Shown here: piece after piece, positions 5,425-11,992 of the stretch
Position numbering within the stretch: the stretch's first letter is position 1
Layout of the letters: each line of letters opens with the position of its first letter
Source of the DNA: an uncultured Bacteroidales bacterium
GTDB taxonomy: Bacteria > Bacteroidota > Bacteroidia > Bacteroidales > UBA932
Direction: 5' to 3'
Assembly (NCBI GenBank): GCA_905234775.1
Contig: CAJOJC010000033.1
Span: forward strand, 1-11,992
DNA: 11,992 nucleotides
The notes under the pieces: model-generated
What the model saw: the letters and a program-made list of their open reading frames with translations, nothing else
Databases searched by the model: none
Told to the model about the DNA's origin: nothing
Position numbers and translations under genes: made by a program

Positions 5425-8400
5425 ATGACTTTTAAAGAGTATAAGGGTTTGGACCTTGTGGCCGCATCGGCAGAGGTACTTGAGAGGTGGAAGAAGAACC
5501 GCGCCTTCGAGCGCTCGCTCGAGCTGAGGGAAGGCGCTCCGGAGTTCATCTTCTTCGAAGGTCCGCCCAGTGCGAACGGAATGCCGGGAATACACCACGT
5601 AATGGCCCGCAGTATCAAAGACGCAGTCTGCCGTTATAAAACGCAGAGCGGCTTCAAGGTACGCCGCAGGGCCGGTTGGGATACCCATGGTCTCCCCGTG
5701 GAACTCGGAGTGGAGAAAAAGCTCGGTATTACAAAAGAAGACATCGGTACCAAAATATCAGTCGAAGAGTATAACAAGACCTGCCGCGAGGAGGTCATGA
5801 AATATACTAAAGAGTGGCGCACCCTTACCGAGAGAATCGGCTACTGGGTGGATATGGACGATCCGTACATTACCTACGACAACCGCTATATCGAGACCCT
5901 CTGGTACCTCCTGAAAGACATTTACAAAAAGGGTTACCTCTATAAGGGAAAGTCTATTCAACCGTACAGCCCAGCCGCAGGAACGGGTTTAAGTTCCCAC
6001 GAACTCAACCAGCCCGGCTGCTACCGCGATGTAAAAGACACTACCTGCTGCGTGCAGTTCAAAGTCCTTGGCGAACAGGACCTGTATTTCCTCGCCTGGA
6101 CTACAACCCCCTGGACTCTTCCCAGCAACTGCGCCCTCTGCGTAGGCCCTAAGATCGACTACGTAAAGGTCCGCAGCGCTAATCCCTATACCGGAATTCC
6201 AGCAACATATATCATCGCAAAAGACCTGGTCGGGACATGGTTCGACGGTAAGACAGAATACGAAGTTCTGCCCGGCGAAATCAAGGGATCAGACCTTGCA
6301 GGCATGCGCTACGAACAGCTCCTGCCGTGGTTCAACCCCGGCGAGGGTGCCTTCAGGGTTATTACGGGAGATTATGTTACGACTACTGAAGGAACCGGTA
6401 TTGTCCATATAGCCGGAACCTTCGGCGCAGACGACGCCCGCGTCTCTAAAGAGAACGGCGTCCCCGCACTCTATGTCGTAGACCGCGACGGCAATCCTCA
6501 GGCCCAGGTAGATACCAAGGGCCGCTTCTACAGGCTGGAAGACCTTGACCCTCAATACGTCAAGACATCAGTCAATGTAGACCTCTATAAGCAGTGGTCC
6601 GGCCGTTATGTGAAGAACGCATACGACCCCGACGCTACTCCTGATACTCCTACTCTGGACGTAGATCTCTGCGTCTGGATGAAGCAGGAAAACAAGGCCT
6701 TCAAGATTGAGAAACACGTCCACTCCTATCCCCATTGTTGGCGTACGGATAAGCCCGTGCTTTACTACCCGCTCAACAGCTGGTTCATCAAAGCTACCGC
6801 CGTTCGCGAGAAGATGATGGAACTCAATGAGGGAATCGAATGGAAGCCGGAGGCTACCGGTACCGGCCGTTTCGGAAAGTGGCTGGAGAATATCCAGGAC
6901 TGGAACCTCAGCCGCAGCCGCTATTGGGGAACCCCTCTGCCCGTCTGGCGTACTGAAGACGGCCGCGAGGAGCTCTGCATCGGCTCGGTGAAGGAACTTT
7001 ACAGCGAAATCGAGAAAGCGGTGAAAGCCGGGGTCATGACCGAGAACCCGCTGAAAGCAAGGGGCTTCAACCCTGACGACATGTCGAAGGCTAACTACGA
7101 CAAGATCGACCTCCATCGCCCGTACGTAGACAATATCTTCCTCGTGAGCCCGAGCGGCAAGCGTATGAAACGCGAAACGGACCTTATCGACGTCTGGTTC
7201 GACAGCGGCGCGATGCCCTATGCCCAGACCGGCCTCCGCGGACTCGACTCGTCCGATTTCGGGGCCACGGCCGACTTCATCGCCGAAGGCGTGGACCAGA
7301 CCCGCGGGTGGTTCTACACCCTCCACGCGATCCACACCATGGTCAGCGGAACCCCCGCCTTCAAGCGCGTGATTTCGAACGGCCTGGTGCTCGATAAGAA
7401 GGGCGAGAAGATGAGCAAGCGCCTCGGAAACGCGGTAGACCCGTTCATGGCCCTGGATACCTATGGCCCGGACGCGCTGCGCTGGTACATGCTTACTAAC
7501 GCCCAGCCGTGGGACAACCTCAAGTTCGACGAGGCGGGAGTAGACGAAGTGCGCCGCAAGTTCTTCGGAACGCTCTATAACTCATATTCGGTCTTCGCGC
7601 TGTATGCGAACATCGATAACTTCGATCCCGCGGCCCCGAAGGTCGCCTATGGGAAAAGGCCCATGTTCGACCGCTGGCTCATCAGCCGCCTCAACACCCT
7701 CGCGAAGGGGGTCAAGGCCGCCTACGAAGACTACGATGTGACCCTCGCAGGCCGCCTGGTCCAGGATTTCGTCTGCGATGACCTCAGCAACTGGTACATC
7801 CGCCTGAACAAGAAGCGCCTCTGGGGCTCAGGAATGAGCGAAGACAAGCTCTCGGCCTACCAGACCCTCTACGAAGCGCTGGTAGACGTGGCCCTGCTCT
7901 CGGCCCCTATCGCCCCGTTCTTCGCGGAACGGTTGTATCTGGACCTCGTCCCCGGAGTGGAGTCAGTCCATTATCAGCCGATGCCCGGTTCAGACCCCGC
8001 CCTTATCGATGCGGAGCTCGAAGAGTCGATGGCCTTCGCCCAGAAAGCATCCTCAATGGTCCTCGCCCTTCGCAAGAAGGTCGGAATCAACGTACGTAAG
8101 CCGCTCGCGAAGGTAGTCGTTCCCGTCATTGACGACGAAGTCAAGGCCCACATCGAAAAGGTCGCCGGAATCTTCCTCGCGGAGGTGAACGTGAAGGAAA
8201 TCGAGTTCCTCCACGACACAACCGGAATCATTACTAAGAAGATCAAACCCAACTTCAAGACCCTGGGTAAGATATACGGTAAGCAGATGAAAGAGATCGC
8301 CGCCGCTTTCGCGGGCTTCGGCCAGGAGCAGATCGGCGAGATCGAGCGCTGCCCCGGAGACTATACCCTCGCCCTGCCTTCCGGCCCGGTGGTCCTTACT

Positions 8401-8778
8401 AAAGAAGACTTCGAAATCAACTCCGAGGATATGCCCGGCTGGCTCGTTGCATCAGAAGGCGCGCTTACCGTAGCCCTCGACATAGTCCAGACTCCCGAAC
8501 TCATCCGCGAAGGCAATGCCCGCGAACTCATCCATCCTATCCAGACCCTTCGTAAAGACCGTGATCTGGATGTAACGGACAGGATCGAGACAGTTGTGTA
8601 TGCCGGCGGAGAAGCCTATAACGCAATCGAAGAAGCGCTGAAGACTTTCGGGGATTATGTAGCCGCTCAGACCCTGTCGCTCAGCGTAACGCTGAAGCCC
8701 ATAGAAGAGGCTCCGGCTAGCGCTTCAGAGGTAGAATGGGACAAAGACACCATCAAGATTGATATAAACAAAAAATAA
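5425..8778 (+). CDS. ileS: Isoleucyl-tRNA synthetase, type 2 (eukaryote-like)
   Basis: A 1117-residue class I synthetase that charges tRNA-Ile in the cytoplasm. The order of parts is as expected. The catalytic signature follows PPSANGMP as G55-I-H57-H58. W85-D-T-H-G-L-P comes next. The CP1 editing domain has WTTTPWTLPSN from 225 and GTGIVHIAGTFGADD at 323-337, ending in the Asp pair needed for editing. WFDSG comes before the catalytic return. The KMSKR loop is at 662-666, and a long tRNA-binding and C-terminal region follows 730. Length and signature place it in IleRS2, the mupirocin-insensitive branch common in Bacteroidota. The first signature reads GxHH instead of HxGH, the swapped form linked to extreme mupirocin resistance. 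It starts a six-gene plus-strand run behind a well-formed promoter; the next gene lies 20 bases on. Confidence 0.97.
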   Translation: MTFKEYKGLDLVAASAEVLERWKKNRAFERSLELREGAPEFIFFEGPPSANGMPGIHHVMARSIKDAVCRYKTQSGFKVRRRAGWDTHGLPVELGVEKKLGITKEDIGTKISVEEYNKTCREEVMKYTKEWRTLTERIGYWVDMDDPYITYDNRYIETLWYLLKDIYKKGYLYKGKSIQPYSPAAGTGLSSHELNQPGCYRDVKDTTCCVQFKVLGEQDLYFLAWTTTPWTLPSNCALCVGPKIDYVKVRSANPYTGIPATYIIAKDLVGTWFDGKTEYEVLPGEIKGSDLAGMRYEQLLPWFNPGEGAFRVITGDYVTTTEGTGIVHIAGTFGADDARVSKENGVPALYVVDRDGNPQAQVDTKGRFYRLEDLDPQYVKTSVNVDLYKQWSGRYVKNAYDPDATPDTPTLDVDLCVWMKQENKAFKIEKHVHSYPHCWRTDKPVLYYPLNSWFIKATAVREKMMELNEGIEWKPEATGTGRFGKWLENIQDWNLSRSRYWGTPLPVWRTEDGREELCIGSVKELYSEIEKAVKAGVMTENPLKARGFNPDDMSKANYDKIDLHRPYVDNIFLVSPSGKRMKRETDLIDVWFDSGAMPYAQTGLRGLDSSDFGATADFIAEGVDQTRGWFYTLHAIHTMVSGTPAFKRVISNGLVLDKKGEKMSKRLGNAVDPFMALDTYGPDALRWYMLTNAQPWDNLKFDEAGVDEVRRKFFGTLYNSYSVFALYANIDNFDPAAPKVAYGKRPMFDRWLISRLNTLAKGVKAAYEDYDVTLAGRLVQDFVCDDLSNWYIRLNKKRLWGSGMSEDKLSAYQTLYEALVDVALLSAPIAPFFAERLYLDLVPGVESVHYQPMPGSDPALIDAELEESMAFAQKASSMVLALRKKVGINVRKPLAKVVVPVIDDEVKAHIEKVAGIFLAEVNVKEIEFLHDTTGIITKKIKPNFKTLGKIYGKQMKEIAAAFAGFGQEQIGEIERCPGDYTLALPSGPVVLTKEDFEINSEDMPGWLVASEGALTVALDIVQTPELIREGNARELIHPIQTLRKDRDLDVTDRIETVVYAGGEAYNAIEEALKTFGDYVAAQTLSLSVTLKPIEEAPASASEVEWDKDTIKIDINKK

Positions 8779-8798
8779 CAACAAAACACACTACAACT

Positions 8799-9197
8799 AT
8801 GGCAGAAGAGAAAACACGCTATTCCGATGAGGAACTTGCCGAGTTCAAGGCCATCATCGAAGATATGCTAGCTAAAGCCAAGGCTGAGTACAACACCTAT
8901 CGCGAGGTAGCAAGAAGCGGCGGTGCCAACGACATCGACGACACATCCCCCTCCTTCAAGACAGTGGAAGACGACGGCGCCAACCAACGTTCCAAGGAAG
9001 AGGCCAGCCAGCTCGCACAGCGTCAGTACAAGTTTATCAAGAACCTCGAAGCGGCTCTTGTCCGTATCGAGAACAAGACCTACGGCATCTGCCGCGTCAC
9101 CGGTAAGCTCATCCCCAAGGAGAGGCTCCGCCTCGTGCCGCACGCAACCCTTACTGTAGAGGCTAAGGAGATGCTTGCAAAGCAGGGCAAGAACTAG
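8799..9197 (+). CDS. DksA/TraR-family transcription regulator lacking the zinc-site cysteines
   Basis: A 132-residue protein of the DksA/TraR type. DksA proteins enter the RNA polymerase secondary channel and, with ppGpp in some species, alter initiation at stable RNA and amino acid promoters. Residues about 10-92 form a coiled-coil hairpin whose tip NDIDDTSP (44-51) carries acidic residues comparable to the DxxDxA tip. The C-terminal block YGICRVTGKLIPKERL is the family's zinc-finger region, but only C98 of the four zinc ligands remains; the other positions appear to be T101, T119 and A122. From memory this form is usual in Bacteroidota. It lies 20 bases after ileS and 3 bases before lspA, so it is co-transcribed with them. 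Confidence 0.9.
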   Translation: MAEEKTRYSDEELAEFKAIIEDMLAKAKAEYNTYREVARSGGANDIDDTSPSFKTVEDDGANQRSKEEASQLAQRQYKFIKNLEAALVRIENKTYGICRVTGKLIPKERLRLVPHATLTVEAKEMLAKQGKN

Positions 9198-9200
9198 AAG

Positions 9201-9746
9201 ATGAAGATCTCAAAAGGAGCAAAGCTCGCCATACTCGGAATCGTTTTAGTCGTCATCGATCAGGTCATCAAAGTCCTGGTCAAGACGAACATGAGCCTCG
9301 GAGAGGTGATCCCGGTGTTCGGCAACTGGTTCCGCCTTTGTTTCGTGGAGAACGAAGGCATGGCCTTCGGCATGAAATTCGGCGGAGTCATCGGAAAGGT
9401 GCTTCTCTCCCTGTTCCGTATAGTTCTTACCGGTTTCCTTATCTGGTGGATCGGTAAACTCATCAAAAAGGGTGATACCCCTGTAGGGGTTCTCATCGGC
9501 CTTACTCTCATTACTGCCGGCGCTTTCGGCAACATCATCGACAGCTTCTTCTATGGAATCATCTGGCCCGAGCTCAGGCTCGCCGGAGCACCCTTCGGCT
9601 TCATGTTCGGAAAGGTGGTCGATATGTTCAGCGCTACCTTCTTCCCGCCCGTCTTCAACTTCGCAGACAGTTGTGTGACGGTCGGTGCCTTCTACCTGAT
9701 CCTCTTCCAGTGGAAGTTTTTCTCCCGCGAAGAGCCTAAAAAATAA
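9201..9746 (+). CDS. lspA: Lipoprotein signal peptidase (signal peptidase II)
   Basis: A 181-residue inner-membrane aspartyl protease that removes the signal peptide from diacylglyceryl-modified prolipoproteins; globomycin targets this enzyme family. Visible motifs, in order: D20-Q-x-x-K in the first membrane helix, E50-N-E-G-M-A-F-G, G110-N-I-I-D114, and F152-N-F-A-D156-S. D114 and D156 are the expected catalytic pair. Four membrane helices lie near 8-28, 65-87, 94-115 and 155-173. About 41 residues separate the two aspartates, versus roughly 18 in proteobacterial and Gram-positive enzymes, so there is an extra loop (about 118-148). It follows the DksA-like gene by 3 bases and precedes the galactosidase gene by 19. 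Confidence 0.95.
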   Translation: MKISKGAKLAILGIVLVVIDQVIKVLVKTNMSLGEVIPVFGNWFRLCFVENEGMAFGMKFGGVIGKVLLSLFRIVLTGFLIWWIGKLIKKGDTPVGVLIGLTLITAGAFGNIIDSFFYGIIWPELRLAGAPFGFMFGKVVDMFSATFFPPVFNFADSCVTVGAFYLILFQWKFFSREEPKK

Positions 9747-9765
9747 AACCACAAATCAGATATAT

Positions 9766-10974
9766 ATGCGCAAGCTTTTCTACGCCGCTCTCGCAGCGCT
9801 AATGATTACTCCTGTTTTCGCTCAGGAGGCTTCCAATTTCGCAGCCACCCCTCAGATGGGTTGGAACAGCTGGAATAAGTTCGGGGTCAACATCAACGAA
9901 GACCTCATCAAGGCTACGGCCGATAAGATGGTCGAACTTGGCCTCGTCGATGCCGGTTATATCTATCTCAACCTTGACGACGGTTGGCATGGCCAGCGCG
10001 ATTCTCTCGGCTTTATCCACGAAGACCCCGTGAAGTTCCCTTCGGGAATCAAGGCCCTTGCGGATTATGTCCATTCGAAGGGCATGAAACTCGGCATCTA
10101 CAGCGACGCCGGCTGGAAGACTTGCGCCCAATGTGCAGGCAGCTTCGGTCACGAATTCCAGGACGCTTATACCTATGCCCAGTGGGGTGTAGACTACCTT
10201 AAGTACGACTGGTGCTTTGCGGAAGAGATCAACCCCAGGGGCGCGTACAGGCTCATGAGCGAGGCCCTCAAGGCTACCGGCCGCGAGATTTGGTTCAGCA
10301 TGTGTGAGTGGGGAACCAATAAACCGTGGGAATGGGGTGCAGAGGTAGCGCAGTCGTGGCGCACTACCGGCGACATATGGCCGTACTTCGACACTATCCC
10401 TGCCGAATTCGAAGGCCAGTGGCACGGTGATCCTATCATGAAACTCGTCGACCTCAACGAGCCGCTCCGCGCCTATGCGGGCCCCGGCCATTGGAATGAT
10501 CCCGACATGCTCGAAGTGGGCAACGGCCCCCTCACTCTCGCCGAAAATCGCGCGCACTTCAGCCTCTGGTGTATGATGGCAGCCCCTCTGCTGATGGGCA
10601 ACGACCTCACCACCATGCCCGACGAAATTCTGCAGATCCTCTGCAATAAAGACGTCATCGCCATCGATCAGGACACCCTCGGAATCCAGGGCCTTAGGCT
10701 CAAGAGCGAGGGCGGAATCGAGTACTGGTTCAAGCCCCTTGCGGGCGGTGACTGGGCAGTTTGCCTGCTCAACCGTGGTCCCGAAGACAAGGTCGCAGTT
10801 ATCGATTGGGAGTCGCTTAAGTTCACGGACGAGCTCAGCGGCCTCACCTTCGATCCCGAAGGCTGCAAGGCCCATAACCTCTGGGACAAGAAAGTCAGGC
10901 CCGTCAAGACCCGCGGAATCCAGAAGGTTTATATCCCGACCCACGACGTGCTCCTTTACAGGGTAAGCAAGTAA
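9766..10974 (+). CDS. Secreted GH27 alpha-galactosidase
   Basis: A 402-residue glycoside hydrolase expected to release terminal alpha-galactose from galacto-oligosaccharides, galactomannan or host glycans. A Sec signal peptide covers 1-19 (cut after VFA, before Q20), placing the enzyme in the periplasm or outside. The mature protein begins with TPQMGWNSWNKFG, the classic GH27 (clan GH-D) opening. Next come LNLDDGWH at 69-75, KLGIYSDAGWKTC, and YLKYDWC with nucleophile D148. The acid/base residue is D203 in SWRTTGDIW, and GHWNDPDML follows at 241-249. A beta-sandwich-like C-terminal part begins about 305. No carbohydrate-binding module is attached. Unlike most Bacteroidota glycosidases it is not beside SusC/SusD genes but inside a housekeeping operon. 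Its stop and the next start overlap by one base (TAATG). Confidence 0.93.
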   Translation: MRKLFYAALAALMITPVFAQEASNFAATPQMGWNSWNKFGVNINEDLIKATADKMVELGLVDAGYIYLNLDDGWHGQRDSLGFIHEDPVKFPSGIKALADYVHSKGMKLGIYSDAGWKTCAQCAGSFGHEFQDAYTYAQWGVDYLKYDWCFAEEINPRGAYRLMSEALKATGREIWFSMCEWGTNKPWEWGAEVAQSWRTTGDIWPYFDTIPAEFEGQWHGDPIMKLVDLNEPLRAYAGPGHWNDPDMLEVGNGPLTLAENRAHFSLWCMMAAPLLMGNDLTTMPDEILQILCNKDVIAIDQDTLGIQGLRLKSEGGIEYWFKPLAGGDWAVCLLNRGPEDKVAVIDWESLKFTDELSGLTFDPEGCKAHNLWDKKVRPVKTRGIQKVYIPTHDVLLYRVSK

Positions 10975-11366
10975 TGAACGAATACACAAGATTTTTTAAG
11001 TACACGCTGCTTTCAGCCAGCGCCGGGCTCCTGGAGATGGGTTTCTTCACCCTCTTCAACGAGCTCTTCCACTGGCACTATTGGGTTTCGTATTTCATTG
11101 CCCTGGTGATCTCCGTTATCTGGAACTTCACCATCAACAGAAAGTTTACTTTCAAGTCGGCCAACAATGTCCCGATTGCGATGTTGAAGGTATTCGGGTA
11201 TTACTGTGTCTTCACTCCCGTTTCTCTCTGGCTCGAAAACGAGCTCGCCGGAAACCTGTGGTGGAACGAGTATCTAGTTACTTTCATCAACCTGGTGTTC
11301 AACCTCGCAACCGAGTATACCTTCCAGCGTCTGGTGGTTTACGGTAAAAACGTAGATCAGAAGTAA
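10974..11366 (+). CDS. GtrA-like small membrane protein
   Basis: A 130-residue protein with four predicted membrane segments, near residues 9-30, 36-55, 69-88 and 100-117, and the GtrA-family motif WNFTINRKFTF at 50-60 after the second segment. GtrA-like proteins are thought to help move polyprenyl-linked sugars or other lipid-linked glycans across the inner membrane; direct evidence is limited to a few systems such as phage serotype conversion. The start shares its A with the stop of the galactosidase gene, so translation is probably coupled. It may support envelope glycan synthesis; no glycosyltransferase gene lies next to it here. Confidence 0.88.
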   Translation: MNEYTRFFKYTLLSASAGLLEMGFFTLFNELFHWHYWVSYFIALVISVIWNFTINRKFTFKSANNVPIAMLKVFGYYCVFTPVSLWLENELAGNLWWNEYLVTFINLVFNLATEYTFQRLVVYGKNVDQK

Positions 11367-11372
11367 TAAGTT

Positions 11373-11992
11373 ATGGGTCTTCTTCTCCTCTTCCTTTTCG
11401 GCACGATGGCCGTCTCGTTCCTCTGCTCTGTGTTGGAGGCAACGCTGATGAGCACGCCCATCTCGTACATTACCCTCAAGGAGGAGGAGGGGTACAAACC
11501 CGCGGCTCAGTTTAAGAAATTCAAGACGGAGTCTTCAAGGCCCATCGCCGCTATTCTGTCGCTGAATACCATCGTCAATACTATCGGCGCGGCAGGAGTC
11601 GGCCGTCAGGCTACTATCCTGTTCGGGTCGGCGTGGTTCGGAGTTATCACCGCTATCGCCACCGTCCTTATCCTGGTCTTCTCGGAGATTATCCCCAAGA
11701 CTATCGGTACCTCCTATTGGAAGTCTCTGATGGGCTTCGCGACCTATGCGCTGAAAGCGCTCGTGTTCATCATGTTCCCGATAGTCTGGCTGGTGGAGAA
11801 ACTGACCAAGGTTATCGCGCCCCGCGATGCGGAGGTAGCCGTCTCGCGCGACGAGGTCGCGGCCATGGCCGTGGCTTCCGAGGAAGAGGGTGACCTTGAG
11901 CAGGACGAAAGCACGATCATCCAGAACCTGATTAATATGGACGAGGTGACAGCCTCGGATGTGATGACCCCGAGAGTCGTGGCGGCAATCGC
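11373..11992 (+). CDS. CNNM/CorC-type membrane protein (DUF21, start of CBS region), 3' end outside window
   Basis: The first 206 residues of a protein that runs off the window. Membrane segments lie near 2-22, 58-78, 88-108 and 120-142. DUF21 marks are L21-E-A-T-L-M-S, LNTIVNTIGAAGVG at 64-77 and VFSEIIPKTIG at 102-112, as in CNNM/CorB-type magnesium transporters and proteins annotated as hemolysins. VMTPR at 197-201 marks the beginning of the CBS-pair (Bateman) module. Homologues go on to a second CBS domain and often a CorC/HlyC domain. The start is the ATG 6 bases after the gtrA-like stop; upstream stops leave no longer choice. Cation transport is the likely role; the 'hemolysin' label is historical. 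Confidence 0.9.
   Translation, partial: MGLLLLFLFGTMAVSFLCSVLEATLMSTPISYITLKEEEGYKPAAQFKKFKTESSRPIAAILSLNTIVNTIGAAGVGRQATILFGSAWFGVITAIATVLILVFSEIIPKTIGTSYWKSLMGFATYALKALVFIMFPIVWLVEKLTKVIAPRDAEVAVSRDEVAAMAVASEEEGDLEQDESTIIQNLINMDEVTASDVMTPRVVAAI

Noticed and set aside
6568..7335. 255-codon minus-strand open frame inside ileS
   Set aside because: Lies wholly within the catalytic core of IleRS and shows no recognisable motif.
9799..10989. 396-codon minus-strand open frame opposite the alpha-galactosidase
   Set aside because: The plus strand is an unmistakable GH27 enzyme over the same bases; the antisense frame is a by-product of its codon use.

Overview
The window looks like the chromosome of a Bacteroidales bacterium (phylum Bacteroidota), probably an uncultured gut or rumen type. 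Four things point that way. The putative promoters fit the Bacteroidota sigma-ABfr pattern (TTG, about 19-22 bp, TAnnTTTG). Start codons lack clear Shine-Dalgarno sequences. The RHS core is of the Bacteroidota kind. There is a DUF4369/thioredoxin-like lipoprotein and an IleRS of the large type-2 kind. Most of the window is GC-rich housekeeping DNA; the first ~1.95 kb becomes clearly AT-rich and is accessory.

Layout. (1) 1-1976: the 3' end of an RHS polymorphic-toxin gene, whose conserved core ends near 262. A glycine-rich hydrophobic linker and a variable AT-rich tip with a JAB/DUF4329-like metal-binding pattern follow. A small exported protein gene overlaps its 3' end and is a candidate partner or immunity gene. 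Next comes about 340 bp with no intact gene, possibly decayed coding DNA. (2) 1977-4162, plus strand: a 46-aa lysine-rich protein gene that looks leaderless, a promoter, a leader hairpin, then greA, a HIT-family hydrolase and a lipoprotein with a cysteine-less thioredoxin-like domain, all tightly packed. (3) 4164-5361, minus strand: cvpA-like then tsaB, overlapping each other and meeting the plus-strand operon tail to tail with one base between. (4) 5362-5424: a 63-bp divergent promoter region with face-to-face -7 boxes. (5) 5425-11992, plus strand: a six-gene run of ileS (type 2, with an altered GIHH signature), a DksA/TraR-like regulator, lspA, a secreted GH27 alpha-galactosidase, a GtrA-like membrane protein and a CNNM/CorC-type transporter cut by the window end.

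The housekeeping part joins translation (IleRS, TsaB for t6A), transcription (GreA, DksA-like) and envelope or export functions (LspA, a lipoprotein, CvpA, GtrA, CNNM). LspA would mature lipoproteins such as the one encoded at 3065-4162. I see no rRNA, tRNA, CRISPR array, insertion sequence or integrase. No wholly new system is evident. The best leads are the RHS tip with its neighbour, the leaderless small gene, the greA leader hairpin, and the GXHH-type IleRS, which predicts strong mupirocin resistance.
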